Assembly: GCA_021731085.1 (NCBI GenBank) | Contig: JAKFYB010000025.1 | Coordinates: 1 to 64,000 of the forward strand | Source: Dehalococcoidia bacterium | Lineage (GTDB): Bacteria; Chloroflexota; Dehalococcoidia; DSTF01; JACRBR01 | DNA: 64,000 bases | Direction: 5' to 3' | In this document: positions 5,856 through 14,137 of the stretch, piece by piece | How positions within the stretch are numbered: position 1 is the first letter of the stretch | Layout: each line of letters starts with the position of its first letter | The notes under the pieces: generated by a model | Database searches by the model: none | Told to the model about the DNA's origin: nothing | Seen by the model: the letters and a program-made list of their open reading frames with translations, nothing else | Program-made: the position numbers and the translations under genes

Positions 5856-8810
5856 CTACTTGTCGCGTGCCGCGCCGCCGCCACCGTTCTCAAGTGCAGC
5901 CTGAGCCGCCGCCAGCCGTGCGATAGGCACCCGGAACGGCGAGCACGACACGTAGTCGAGGCCAAGGCCGTGGAAGAACTTCACGCTGTGTGGCTCGCCA
6001 CCGTGCTCGCCGCAGATCCCGAGCTTGATGCCCGGCCGCGTTTGCCGCCCTTGCTCGATGGCGATCCGCATCAGTCCGCCAACACCCACTTGGTCGATCG
6101 ACTCGAACGGATTGCCGATGAGGATCCCCATCCGCAGGTACTTGCCGAGGAACTTTCCCTCGGCGTCATCGCGCGAGCAGCCAAGCGTCGTCTGTGTCAG
6201 GTCGTTTGTTCCGAAGGAGAAGAACTCCGCCGTCTTGGCGATCTCGCCTGCCGTCATTGCCGCGCGCGGCAGCTCGATCATTGTCCCGAACTGGTAGTTC
6301 ACCTTGCGCCCCGCCGCGTCCATTTCGCGCACGGCCGTTGCTTCCAGGAGGTTACGCAAGTACGTAAGCTCCGTCTCGAATCCAACGAGCGGAATCATGA
6401 TCTCCGGCGTGACCTCCACGCCTTCGCCCGCGAGCTTCAGCGCAGCACGGAAGATCGCCTGTACCTGCATCTCGCTGATCTCCGGGAATAGAATCCCCAG
6501 ACGGCAACCCCGCAACCCGAGCATAGGATTTGTCTCACGAAGATTGTTAACGGCTGCTAGCATCGCTTCCTTGTCCGCGAGCGAAGGGTCGTTCGGCGTA
6601 GCCGTGCGCGTGCGCACGACCTCCTCGAGCAGCGCGTCGTGGTCGGGCAAGAACTCGTGCATCGGCGGGTCCATCAGGCGAATCGTCACCGGCTTGCCAG
6701 ACATGACCCGGAAAATCTCTTCGAAGTCCTGCTGGATGATCGGCAAAATGCGCGAGATGGAACCGAGGTAGTGGCCCATCGGCCCTTCCATCCGGCCAAG
6801 CACATCGTTCAAGCGTTCTTCGAGCTGCGCCTTCTTCTCGCCCTCAGCCTTCTCGATCTCGCGGCGCAGTTCGTCCGACTCGGATTCTAGATTCTTCGCG
6901 TCAGTCGCCGCAAGCAGCATCTCACGCACAACAGGCAGGCGCTCTTTCTGAAGGAACATGTGCTCCGCTCGAAGCAAGCCGATGCCCATCGCTCCAAAGC
7001 GGATAGCGTTCGCCGCGTCTGCGGGATTGTCGGCGTTCGTGCGCACCTTCATGCTCGAAGTCTCATCCGCCCACCGCAGAAACTCATCCAACTCGGGGAA
7101 AATCTCTGGCGCGATCGTCGGCACAGCACCGAGCAACACGCGGCCGGTCGAGCCGTCGATCGTCAGCGTCTGACCCTCCGGCACGGTCACGCCGCTGATC
7201 ACGAACGAGCGTGCTTCTTCATCGACATCGATCGCCTCGCAACCAGCCACACACGGCTTGCCGAACCCACGCGCAACGAGCGCCGCGTGCGATGACATGC
7301 CCCCGCGCTCGGTCAAGATGCCGCGAGCAGCCACCATGCCGTGAATGTCGTCAGGCGATGTCTCCTCGCGCACGAGAATCACATCAATGCCCCCGCGCCC
7401 GATTCCGCGTTCAGCGGCCGTGTCCGGATCGAATACCGCAGCTCCCGCCGCAGCGCCCGGCGACGCGGGCAAACCCTTCGCGATATCGAGGAACTTCGCG
7501 CGCCCAAGAATGGCTTCACGCTCCTCATCGGCGAGTGCGTGCCAGCTTTCGGACGAAATTGCCTTCACGTCCGTGCCGTCGGCGTACACCATCAACGGCT
7601 TCAGCGCGATCACCGGCTCCAACTGCTTCGCTACCTCCCCGATCGCAATCGTTTGCACGCGCGGATCGAGCTGTGGGTGCAGCAGGTCGTCGAGGCGCTG
7701 CGGCTCGACGCGTTGCAGCGCTTCCGCCTTCGAAATCAGCTTTTCCTTAGCCATGTCGACAGCGATTTTCACGGCCGAGCGCGTGGCTCGCTTCGCGACA
7801 CGGCACTGCAAGAAGTACAGCCGCCCCTTTTCGAACGTGAACTCAACGTCCATCATCTCGCGGTAGTGCTGCTCAAGCGTGTCGCAAATGTCAGCGAACT
7901 GCTTGTACAACGGCGGATTCTCGACGGCCAACTGCTCAATCGGCGTTGGCGTCCGAATGCCTGCGACCACGTCCTCACCCTGCGCGTTGATCAGATACTC
8001 GCCGCTGATCTTCTTCTCGCCTGTCGAGGCATCGCGTGTGAACGCAACGCCTGTACCGGAGTCCGCGCCCATGTTCCCGAACACCATCGTCTGCACGTTG
8101 ACCGCCGTGCCGAGGTCGTGCGCGATGTGCTCGATCTCGCGGTAGCGGAAAGCGCGCTCGTTGTTCCATGAGTCGAACACGGCGCGAATGGCCAGTTCGA
8201 GCTGCGCCATTGGATCTTCGGGGAAGTCCCTTCCTGTCTCGGTCTTCACCAGAGCTTTGAAACTCTCGACGACTTGCTTGAGGGCCGCCGCCGGAAGTTC
8301 AGAGTCGATCTCGACGCCTGCCTGCTTCTTGGCCTCATTGAAGATGGCATCGAACTTCTTGCGTTCCAGCTCTAGCACGATGTCCGAGAACATCATCACG
8401 AAGCGGCGATAGGCGTCGTACGCGAACCGCTCATCGCCAGTCGCGGCGATCAGCCCCATAAGCGTGCTCGCATTCAGCCCGAGGTTAAGGACCGTATCCA
8501 TCATGCCAGGCATCGAGAACTTTGCGCCCGAACGCACGGACACGAGCAGCGGGTTGTCGCTATCACCCAGCTTCTTGCCGGCCGATGCTTCCACGGTCGC
8601 GAGCGCAGTGCGCACCTGATCCATCAGGCTGCCCGGGAACTGCATTCCGAGCTTCGTGTACTCGTTGCATGTCTCGGTGGTGATTGTGAATCCGGGCGGC
8701 ACCGGCATGTTGAGATTCGTCATCTCTGCCAAGTTGGCGCCCTTGCCGCCGAGCAGGTCCTTCTGGTCCTTGTGCCCCTCGTGGAACAGGTAGACGTACT
8801 TCATGCTCAT
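5856..8810 (-). CDS. ppdK: Pyruvate, phosphate dikinase
   Basis: Interconverts pyruvate + ATP + Pi and PEP + AMP + PPi in the cytoplasm. The domains are in the standard order. The N-terminal ATP-grasp region begins KYVYLFHEGHKDQKDLLGGK, and the swivelling phosphohistidine domain has catalytic His508 in TERGGMSSHAA. The C-terminal PEP/pyruvate TIM barrel ends with CGEHGGEP. At 984 residues it is about 100 longer than the usual 870-900. The extra length lies in an insert at about 384-443, before the GLPASPGAA segment, and a charged, coiled-coil-like insert in the barrel (LESESDELRREIEKAEGEKK). SD GGAG precedes the ATG; a second ATG two codons on is also possible. It may link to the fumarase, MDH and PDH genes in carbon flow. 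Confidence 0.95.
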   Translation of the reverse strand: MSMKYVYLFHEGHKDQKDLLGGKGANLAEMTNLNMPVPPGFTITTETCNEYTKLGMQFPGSLMDQVRTALATVEASAGKKLGDSDNPLLVSVRSGAKFSMPGMMDTVLNLGLNASTLMGLIAATGDERFAYDAYRRFVMMFSDIVLELERKKFDAIFNEAKKQAGVEIDSELPAAALKQVVESFKALVKTETGRDFPEDPMAQLELAIRAVFDSWNNERAFRYREIEHIAHDLGTAVNVQTMVFGNMGADSGTGVAFTRDASTGEKKISGEYLINAQGEDVVAGIRTPTPIEQLAVENPPLYKQFADICDTLEQHYREMMDVEFTFEKGRLYFLQCRVAKRATRSAVKIAVDMAKEKLISKAEALQRVEPQRLDDLLHPQLDPRVQTIAIGEVAKQLEPVIALKPLMVYADGTDVKAISSESWHALADEEREAILGRAKFLDIAKGLPASPGAAAGAAVFDPDTAAERGIGRGGIDVILVREETSPDDIHGMVAARGILTERGGMSSHAALVARGFGKPCVAGCEAIDVDEEARSFVISGVTVPEGQTLTIDGSTGRVLLGAVPTIAPEIFPELDEFLRWADETSSMKVRTNADNPADAANAIRFGAMGIGLLRAEHMFLQKERLPVVREMLLAATDAKNLESESDELRREIEKAEGEKKAQLEERLNDVLGRMEGPMGHYLGSISRILPIIQQDFEEIFRVMSGKPVTIRLMDPPMHEFLPDHDALLEEVVRTRTATPNDPSLADKEAMLAAVNNLRETNPMLGLRGCRLGILFPEISEMQVQAIFRAALKLAGEGVEVTPEIMIPLVGFETELTYLRNLLEATAVREMDAAGRKVNYQFGTMIELPRAAMTAGEIAKTAEFFSFGTNDLTQTTLGCSRDDAEGKFLGKYLRMGILIGNPFESIDQVGVGGLMRIAIEQGRQTRPGIKLGICGEHGGEPHSVKFFHGLGLDYVSCSPFRVPIARLAAAQAALENGGGGAARDK

Positions 8811-8877
8811 CTTGGACTCCGTGTCACGGCGCCGCGCGCCGGGCTCACAAACTGCTCCCGTGAGGGAGGCTGAGTGG

Positions 8878-8902
8878 CAACAAAATGTCCGCCGAAGCGG
8901 AC
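8878..8902 (-). terminator. UUCG-loop hairpin with U-run in the ppdk upstream region
   Basis: Read on the minus strand: GTCCGC, loop TTCG, GCGGAC, then ATTTTGTTG. This is a compact, very stable intrinsic terminator. It lies 68 bases before the ppdk start codon and 7 bases after a small ORF, so it would act as an attenuator or end a separate short transcript. Confidence 0.65.
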
Positions 8903-8909
8903 GTGTCTG

Positions 8910-8993
8910 TCAGGTGCTATGAACGAGCAATACGTCGGCGACTGCTGCGCCGGCGCCTACTGCCTTGGCCGCGAGAATGATCATTGTGCCCAT
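8910..8993 (-). CDS. Possible 27-codon leader or stand-alone peptide upstream of ppdk
   Basis: A short frame from ATG 8993 (or the in-frame ATG at 8984) encodes a small hydrophobic peptide containing ILAAKAVGAGAAVADVLLV. It ends at a TGA only seven bases before the UUCG terminator hairpin. A TATAAT lies about 57 bases upstream on the same strand. Promoter, short ORF, terminator and biosynthetic gene in this order resemble an attenuation leader. However, no codon run for one amino acid is evident and the ribosome site is poor. The rest of the 371-base gap between ppdk and 9182 shows nothing else coding. Confidence 0.3.
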   Translation of the reverse strand: MGTMIILAAKAVGAGAAVADVLLVHST

Positions 8994-9049
8994 AGTTCGC
9001 TCGTTCTTGACGCCGCATGCTGGGATGGAGGCCGTGGCTGGCGCGTCAA

Positions 9050-9055
9050 ATTATA
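9050..9055 (-). promoter_or_regulatory. Consensus -10 box TATAAT upstream of ppdk
   Basis: On the minus strand TATAAT is followed about seven bases later by a likely start near 9043. That would give ppdk a leader of about 230 bases. The -35 region is weak. A 7-base inverted repeat (TTGACGC at 9007 with GCGTCAA at 9043) flanks the start region and could be an operator. Confidence 0.45.
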
Positions 9056-9181
9056 CCCCTCGTGCCGGTTGCGCGAAGGCGCACAAGATCGAACGCGTTC
9101 GCCTCCCGCAGCGTTGCCGAATCTCGTCAAGGTGCCACGCCGACGTTTGGGAGCAGCTTTCCCCGTGGCAAACTGTGCGAC

Positions 9182-9976
9182 ATGGCTCCTGACCAGAATC
9201 CCGCCCCCACCGAGTTTCCTGAGCTGAACGCCGTCCTCGCCGACCTCGCGCAGCGAGCCAGAGACATCCTCGGCGACAACTTCGTCGGCGCCTACCTCCA
9301 GGGCTCGTTCGCAGTCGGCGATGCCGATCTCGAGAGCGACTGCGACTTCCTCATCCCCGTCCATCGACCCATCGATGCAGCGCAGGAAGCCGCACTGCGA
9401 CAGCTCCACCGCGAACTGCCGGCCCGGGATGGATACTGGACGAAACGCCTCGAAGGCTCCTACCCCGAGAAGGACCAGCTGCGCGCGTTGTCCGGCCTCG
9501 GCGAGAAGTGGCTCTACATCGACAACGGCTGGACCGAGATGTCATGGTCCACGCACTGCAACACTGAAGTTGTTCGGTGGTCGCTGCGCGAGTGCGGCAT
9601 CACGATCGTCGGCCCCGATCCGAAGACGCTCGTTGAGGTGGTCAGCGCTGACGTCCTCCGCGCGAAGATGCGAGACGAGGTCGAGAACTTCATCCCGAAT
9701 CTCAACGCATGGACGGGTATCGACCGGAACGATTGGAGCCAGCGCTACGTCGTCACGACGCTCTGCCGGATCATGCATACGATGGACACTGGACGCATCA
9801 CGTCGAAGAAGGCTGCGCTGATCTGGGGCCGCGAGCATCTGCCGCCGGAGTGGTCGAACATCATCCAGCGCGCCATCGACAACCGCGCCGCGCAGTGGGA
9901 TGCCCCCGCGAATGCCGCAGACGTCGCAAAGACGATGGCATTTCTCGAGTTCGCCACTGGACGGGTGCTTGGTTAG
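9182..9976 (+). CDS. Aminoglycoside-adenylyltransferase-like nucleotidyltransferase
   Basis: A 264-residue protein. The N-terminal half is a polymerase-beta-type nucleotidyltransferase domain: AYLQGSFAVGD carries the GS motif (41-42), and SDCDF supplies the metal-binding Asp pair (53, 55). The C-terminal half matches the helical region found after this domain in AadA/ANT-like enzymes (DUF4111 type). Such proteins transfer a nucleotide to a small molecule, classically an aminoglycoside. Sequence alone does not show that this one gives resistance. The ATG at 9182 puts the GS motif at the usual distance, and a -10-like CAAACT (9169-9174) ends seven bases before it. The stop overlaps the convergent gene. 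Confidence 0.7.
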   Translation: MAPDQNPAPTEFPELNAVLADLAQRARDILGDNFVGAYLQGSFAVGDADLESDCDFLIPVHRPIDAAQEAALRQLHRELPARDGYWTKRLEGSYPEKDQLRALSGLGEKWLYIDNGWTEMSWSTHCNTEVVRWSLRECGITIVGPDPKTLVEVVSADVLRAKMRDEVENFIPNLNAWTGIDRNDWSQRYVVTTLCRIMHTMDTGRITSKKAALIWGREHLPPEWSNIIQRAIDNRAAQWDAPANAADVAKTMAFLEFATGRVLG

Positions 9977-10347
9977 TCGTCGTCACTCGCGCTACGCGGG
10001 CCTTGAATTTCCGACTGATTGACTGGCCCGCTCGTCATCCACTTCGTAGCGGGGAATATCGTTACGCAGTGATTCACAACCGCCAACAGAATGTCATCTG
10101 GACACGCGGGATCCTGGACGAAGAACCACCAGTCACCATATTGGCCATTAACGGTGAAGAAGTGGCCTCGGAATGTAAAGTCGATCCACGAGTCTTCTGA
10201 GCTGCCGCCTCGTCCTGGGAGGTAGTCCGCGATCTCCGTTCCATGCAGCGTCAACAGATGCTTCATGAGCGTCTTCGGCCCACTGGTCGCTTCAAGCTCG
10301 CAGAACTGACGCGAACCGTCCTTCATGCGGAAGTCTTTGAATCGCAT
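9973..10347 (-). CDS. Hypothetical protein, 124 aa
   Basis: A compact Trp/Phe-rich soluble protein with segments such as SWIDFTFRGHFFTVNGQYGD and DWWFFVQDPACPDD, and an acidic tail DDD. I do not recognise the family. It starts five bases after the stop of the exonuclease gene, so the two are probably co-transcribed. Its stop codon overlaps that of the convergent nucleotidyltransferase by four bases. No signal peptide or membrane segment is visible. The composition suggests a small beta-sheet protein, as in some immunity-type proteins, but that is only an impression. Confidence 0.65.
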   Translation of the reverse strand: MRFKDFRMKDGSRQFCELEATSGPKTLMKHLLTLHGTEIADYLPGRGGSSEDSWIDFTFRGHFFTVNGQYGDWWFFVQDPACPDDILLAVVNHCVTIFPATKWMTSGPVNQSEIQGPRSASDDD

Positions 10348-10352
10348 GGCTA

Positions 10353-11405
10353 CTATCCGAATGACGCGATGCAGGCGAACAACTGCGCGCGGTCAACCGT
10401 CGTGATTTTCTGCTCATCGAGCCACGCTTCCAGCGCCGCGCGGTCGTACGTTCCCGTCGTCGTGTATGACGGCAGGTCATCCCAGCAGGGCGCGCCCGAC
10501 CGCAGATCCATGAGCGTCCGGTTACGGGCGATCACGTCCGCAGCCGTCCCGTCCGCGAACGCCGCTTCCGCCAGCGCCGACTTCCGCCCCAGTGCGTCGC
10601 GCACCAACCCGCCAGGGTTTCGCACGCTGGGCAGTGCGGTCGTAGCGAGATATGCATCGAGCTTGTCCGCAGCGAGCAGCTTTGCCGCCGAAAGCGAGCC
10701 GATGCCGGGAACCCCGGGTAGATTGTCCGACGGGTCACCAATGAGCGCGCGGTAGTCGAGGAACCGCGCGCGTGGAAATGGCACGATCGCGCCGGACGAA
10801 CTCTTCGGCATCGCCTGTTCGTCGAAGTTGGCCTCGTCGACGACGACTTTCTTCACGGGCGAATAGATCGTCGTCTTCGGCCCGATGAGCTGCAGGAAGT
10901 CACGGTCTGTCGAGACGATGCGCTTGTCGGCCTTCGGATTGTGGTGCACGACCCCGGCGATCAGGTCGTCGGCCTCGGTGTTCTTGCCGCGCAGGACATC
11001 GAACGGCAGCGTCGCCTTGCACATCGCGGAGAACTCATCGATGGCGGCAAGGATCGTCGGCTCGTTCTCGACGAACTTCGGATCTCCCTCGCGCCCCGTC
11101 TGGTATGCAGGAAACAGCGCCCGTCGCCGCAGCGGCCGCCCCTCATCGAACGCAATCGCGACGCCGGTCAGCGTTGCCGTCTTCGCATTCGACGCATCAT
11201 CGAACATCGACTGTTGCGCGCTCGCCGCCGGCGCAGGCATCCCCGTCGGTGGCTCACCCGCGCGCGCAATCACGCCAAGCGTCATCGACGCCAGCCCCAG
11301 CAGCGCGACCCGATGCTTACGTTCGGCCGTCTCTGGCTTCATCGCCCGTTCGAGTCCGTAGTACCCGGCCCACGCAAGGTTGTTGCCGTCGAGAAGTAGC
11401 AGCAT
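10353..11405 (-). CDS. Stand-alone 5'-3' exonuclease (FEN/PolA-N-type)
   Basis: A 350-residue structure-specific nuclease related to the PolA N-terminal domain. The metal-binding acidic motifs appear in order: LLLLDGNNLAW at the N-terminus, FDEGRPLRRR, NTEADDLIAG, VSTDRDFLQLIG, and the H3TH region LIGDPSDNLPGVPGIG. It processes 5' flaps and nicks in replication or repair. A linker of about 30 residues rich in Ala, Pro and Gln (PAPAASAQQS) interrupts the first half. The frame is open upstream, but the family start MLLLLDGNN sits at 11405. It is divergent from the DUF2199 gene and is followed by a small hypothetical gene. Confidence 0.85.
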   Translation of the reverse strand: MLLLLDGNNLAWAGYYGLERAMKPETAERKHRVALLGLASMTLGVIARAGEPPTGMPAPAASAQQSMFDDASNAKTATLTGVAIAFDEGRPLRRRALFPAYQTGREGDPKFVENEPTILAAIDEFSAMCKATLPFDVLRGKNTEADDLIAGVVHHNPKADKRIVSTDRDFLQLIGPKTTIYSPVKKVVVDEANFDEQAMPKSSSGAIVPFPRARFLDYRALIGDPSDNLPGVPGIGSLSAAKLLAADKLDAYLATTALPSVRNPGGLVRDALGRKSALAEAAFADGTAADVIARNRTLMDLRSGAPCWDDLPSYTTTGTYDRAALEAWLDEQKITTVDRAQLFACIASFG

Positions 11406-11461
11406 GGCGACAGTGTGTCGTCTGTAAGGCGTAGTAGGTAGTACCTGTAGCGGAGGGTCTT

Positions 11462-11977
11462 GTGCGCTGGCAATGCCACACGTGCCATGACTGGCATGAC
11501 GGATTTCCTGGCAGCTACAGCACAGGCGCACCTGAGGTATGGGCGCAGCTGGCCAAGGAAAATCTTGAGACGGCCGCATTAGGAGCTTTCAACGCCGAGT
11601 TTGACAATCGCGGATTCGTCCTAGGAAATCTGAACTTGCCGTTGACCGATGGCGAGTTCGAGTTCGCCTGGGGCCTGTGGGTTGAATTGCAGTGGAACGA
11701 CTATCTGCGCATCCTCGATACCTGGGAACTTCCAGGCAGAGAGTCCAGGGTGCCGACGATGCTCGGCCACCTACAGACCGAACTTCGTCATCTTGGCGCC
11801 TTGTATCCGCCGTCGCTCGGGCTGGAGGTCGAGGTTATCACCCAGCCGGTCGGAGTTAAGCCACTTTTGCGCGTCTTCGGATCAGATCATCCACTCGCGA
11901 CTGAGGCGACAGAAGGGATAACTCAAGCGCGACTCGAAGAGATCTCTGCATGCTGCGAGCACTTTCGACCAAAATAG
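11462..11977 (+). CDS. DUF2199-like protein
   Basis: A 171-residue protein beginning with a CxxC pair (WQCHTCHDWH). It continues with the DUF2199 pattern: a DNRGFVLGNLNLPL stretch and then FEFAWGLWVEL. The CxxC may bind a metal. The function of the family is unknown. It starts at GTG, preceded by SD GGAGGG six bases upstream. It is divergent from the exonuclease gene; the shared 56-base region contains the palindrome AGGTAGTACCT at about 11436, a possible operator. It is convergent with the DinB gene at 11984. Confidence 0.7.
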   Translation: MRWQCHTCHDWHDGFPGSYSTGAPEVWAQLAKENLETAALGAFNAEFDNRGFVLGNLNLPLTDGEFEFAWGLWVELQWNDYLRILDTWELPGRESRVPTMLGHLQTELRHLGALYPPSLGLEVEVITQPVGVKPLLRVFGSDHPLATEATEGITQARLEEISACCEHFRPK

Positions 11978-11983
11978 CGAGAA

Positions 11984-12514
11984 CTAAATCGTCGCGCCGC
12001 CCTTGGCGCTGACGAGGCCCTTCGCGAACTCGATCTCGCCGAGGTGGCGGTAGCCGTGCGTCATACAGAGGCCGCTTATCGCCGTCAGGATCGACATCTC
12101 GCCGAGTGGCTTCACCGTGATGAGCCGTGCGGCCTCGTCATCCGTGAGGTTCTTGATGTACTCGTCGGTGCGCTTGAAGACGTCGAGCATGTACGTCCGG
12201 AAGTTGCCGATGCCGTTAATGCGGAAGTTGCGCGCCTCGTCGTCTGTGAATCCCGTGCCCTGCGACTTGCTGTCGAGCCCAAACTTCTCCGGCCAGCCGC
12301 CTTCCATCCAGACCGTCGGCTTGCGCTGGATGACGAACTGAATCGCGTTGTCCTCGGTGCGGATGTAATGCCAAAGGCAGAACGCCAGATTCTGGTGACC
12401 GTTCGCCGGCACGAAGTTCACCTGGTTGTCGGTGAGGTCGGCCGTCACGCCTTCATACAGGCCGTGCATGGCGCGCAGTTCACGTCGCAGATAGTCGTGC
12501 AGTTCGGACGCCAT
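11984..12514 (-). CDS. DinB-superfamily protein
   Basis: A 176-residue four-helix-bundle protein of the DinB/YfiT type. The pattern includes LWHYIRTEDN in the second helix and GYRHLGEIEFAKG near the C-terminus, which place His residues where family members bind a divalent metal. Many members are thiol-dependent S-transferases or have no known substrate. The ATG overlaps the TGA of the upstream fumarase beta gene (TGATG), so it is probably translationally coupled and is the last gene of the mdh-fumarase operon. Its link with the TCA cycle is not obvious. Confidence 0.75.
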   Translation of the reverse strand: MASELHDYLRRELRAMHGLYEGVTADLTDNQVNFVPANGHQNLAFCLWHYIRTEDNAIQFVIQRKPTVWMEGGWPEKFGLDSKSQGTGFTDDEARNFRINGIGNFRTYMLDVFKRTDEYIKNLTDDEAARLITVKPLGEMSILTAISGLCMTHGYRHLGEIEFAKGLVSAKGGATI

Positions 12515-13134
12515 CAGCCCGCCTTCTCCGCCGGCGGCACCGACTGGTACGCGCCGAGCACGTCCTGATTGCGGAACTGCTCTTTCCCCTGCAACAGCAA
12601 GTCGCCGCCGTACATGTCGCAGCAGACGATCGCCGGGAAGCCCTCAACCTCAAGCTTCTTGATCGACTCAGTGCCCAGGTCCTCGTACGCGACGATGTCG
12701 AGCTTCTTGATCGTCTTCGAGAGCACCGCGCCCGCGCCGCCGATCGCGAACAGGTACACGGCTTTGTGATCCTGCAGCGACTTCTTCACGACGCTCCCAC
12801 GCCCGCCCTTGCCGATAATCACTTTCAGCCCCTGGTCCAGCAGCGCCGGCGTAAACGGATCGAGCCGCATCGCCGTGGTTGGGCCAGCGGAACCGACGAC
12901 ACGCCCGGGCCGCGCTGGCGAGGGCCCGACGTAATAGATGATCTGGCCCTTTACATCGATCGGGAGCGGCTTGCCCTCGGACAACGCCGTGATCATACGC
13001 CGGTGCGCCGCGTCGCGCGCTGTGTAGATCGTCCCGTAGAACTTCACATGGTCGCCGACGCGAAGCTGCGCGACATCTTCATCGGTAAACGGTGGTTCGG
13101 CGCGTATTTCGTCGCCGTTTCGCGTGACTGGCAT
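12514..13134 (-). CDS. Fumarate hydratase class I, beta subunit
   Basis: The C-terminal half of the two-subunit Fe-S fumarase, which hydrates fumarate to malate together with the alpha subunit at 14138. At 206 residues it has the usual length. Recognisable segments are DHVKFYGTIYTARDAAHRRM near the start, GRVVGSAGPTTAMRLDPF, IIGKGGRG and the AVYLFAIGGAGAVL swivelling-domain core. SD AGGAG lies before the ATG. Cupin and GNAT genes separate it from the alpha gene, an interrupted arrangement since the subunits are normally adjacent. It could in principle be the related L(+)-tartrate dehydratase, but the malate dehydrogenase neighbour favours fumarase. Confidence 0.88.
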   Translation of the reverse strand: MPVTRNGDEIRAEPPFTDEDVAQLRVGDHVKFYGTIYTARDAAHRRMITALSEGKPLPIDVKGQIIYYVGPSPARPGRVVGSAGPTTAMRLDPFTPALLDQGLKVIIGKGGRGSVVKKSLQDHKAVYLFAIGGAGAVLSKTIKKLDIVAYEDLGTESIKKLEVEGFPAIVCCDMYGGDLLLQGKEQFRNQDVLGAYQSVPPAEKAG

Positions 13135-13203
13135 CTTCGTCTCCTAGGGTTGTCGAATGACGTAATTGTGGCGTATCTCGGGCTTAGAAGCTCGATCGTC
13201 CAG

Positions 13204-13614
13204 CTACGAAGCACCGCCGGTCGCTTCGGGCAGCTCAACGTTTACGACCACGTTCTCCTGTGACGCCCGCGAGAGGATGAATACGAGCCGCTCCGTGGCT
13301 GAAGCATTGATTTCCTGGTGGACCACATGCGGTGGCACGAGGATGTAGTCACCGGCCGAGCCTTCGGCGCTGTGTTCGAGTTGCGCGCCCCATCGAAAGC
13401 GGTACGTCCCGCTGAGGACGTAAATCGCGCTTTCGACCTCGCCGTGATGGTGCGCACCCGACGCGAAGCCAGGCTCTGTCACCACTTCGCCCATCCAGAT
13501 GGACTGCGAGCCCGTGCCGGCGGAGATTGCCGCGACGCGCTGCATGCCTGGCGTCTGCGCCGTGGTCCCATCGCGCTCGTGCGGACGGATGATGCGCACG
13601 TGTTGCTCGCTCAC
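13204..13614 (-). CDS. Small cupin-domain protein
   Basis: A single-domain cupin of 136 residues. The first cupin motif is visible as GFASGAHHHGEVESAIYVLSG, with metal-binding His, His and Glu. The second appears as GDYILVPPHVVHQEIN, with the final His. It starts at a GTG that overlaps the stop of the GNAT gene (GTGA), so the two are coupled. An ATG ten codons upstream is possible but would overlap the GNAT gene by 34 bases. Single cupins range from dioxygenases to sugar isomerases and sensors; nothing here decides the substrate. Confidence 0.8.
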   Translation of the reverse strand: MSEQHVRIIRPHERDGTTAQTPGMQRVAAISAGTGSQSIWMGEVVTEPGFASGAHHHGEVESAIYVLSGTYRFRWGAQLEHSAEGSAGDYILVPPHVVHQEINASATERLVFILSRASQENVVVNVELPEATGGAS

Positions 13615-14126
13615 AGAGCCTTCTCCATGTCGACCATGTGCCACTCAAGCACGGCACCCCAATCGGCGCCGCGGTTCCAATCCTGCCCAATGTGCTCGAC
13701 TGTCGTTCGATATCCGCGACGCTCGTAGTACGGGACGCGTCCACCCTCCTTTACGACCTCGATCTTCATCACAGTGCACCCCGCGTCACTGGCGATCTGC
13801 TCTGCGTGAGCGATCAGCAAAGAACCGAGGCCAGCGCCGTGGCGCGCGACGTCTGCCGCAAGCGGTCCAAAGTGCGCGCTTGGAGGTGTGATTGTTACGT
13901 GGATACACGCTGCGATCTCGCCAGACACCTCGGCGACGATCATCTCGGGAAGGAGCCTGGAGACGTCGTACCGCTCTGTGCGGGTCGTGCCAGGGAAGAC
14001 GTGCCCCTCCCCTTTCCTGTAGGCGATGTTGATCATCTCGACCAGCGAGTCCACATCAGCAGCCGTCGCTGGCCTGAGGGTAATACCCGCAGCGTCATCC
14101 GTGGGCGGCACAGCACGAACTGTCAT
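13611..14126 (-). CDS. GNAT-family N-acetyltransferase
   Basis: A 171-residue acyl-CoA-dependent N-acetyltransferase. The fold begins with ITLRPATAADVDSLVEMINI. The acetyl-CoA-binding motif A reads GPLAADVARHGAGLGSLLIA, followed by a helix and YYERRGYRTT, typical of motif B. The ATG at 14126 lies 11 bases after the stop of the fumarase alpha gene and was preferred to an upstream ATG at 14174 that would overlap it. The substrate is unknown. It is inserted between the two fumarase subunit genes and is translationally coupled to the following cupin. Confidence 0.8.
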   Translation of the reverse strand: MTVRAVPPTDDAAGITLRPATAADVDSLVEMINIAYRKGEGHVFPGTTRTERYDVSRLLPEMIVAEVSGEIAACIHVTITPPSAHFGPLAADVARHGAGLGSLLIAHAEQIASDAGCTVMKIEVVKEGGRVPYYERRGYRTTVEHIGQDWNRGADWGAVLEWHMVDMEKAL

Positions 14127-14137
14127 GTAGGCGTCCG

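Noticed and set aside
8921-9012. Plus-strand Cys-rich reading frame opposite the ppdk leader
   Set aside because: No ribosome site or promoter faces it; the Cys arise from complementing GC-rich Ala/Gly codons on the other strand.
9182-9976. Calling the nucleotidyltransferase an aminoglycoside resistance gene
   Set aside because: Only the fold and catalytic motifs are visible; there is no mobile context, and substrate specificity cannot be read from the sequence.
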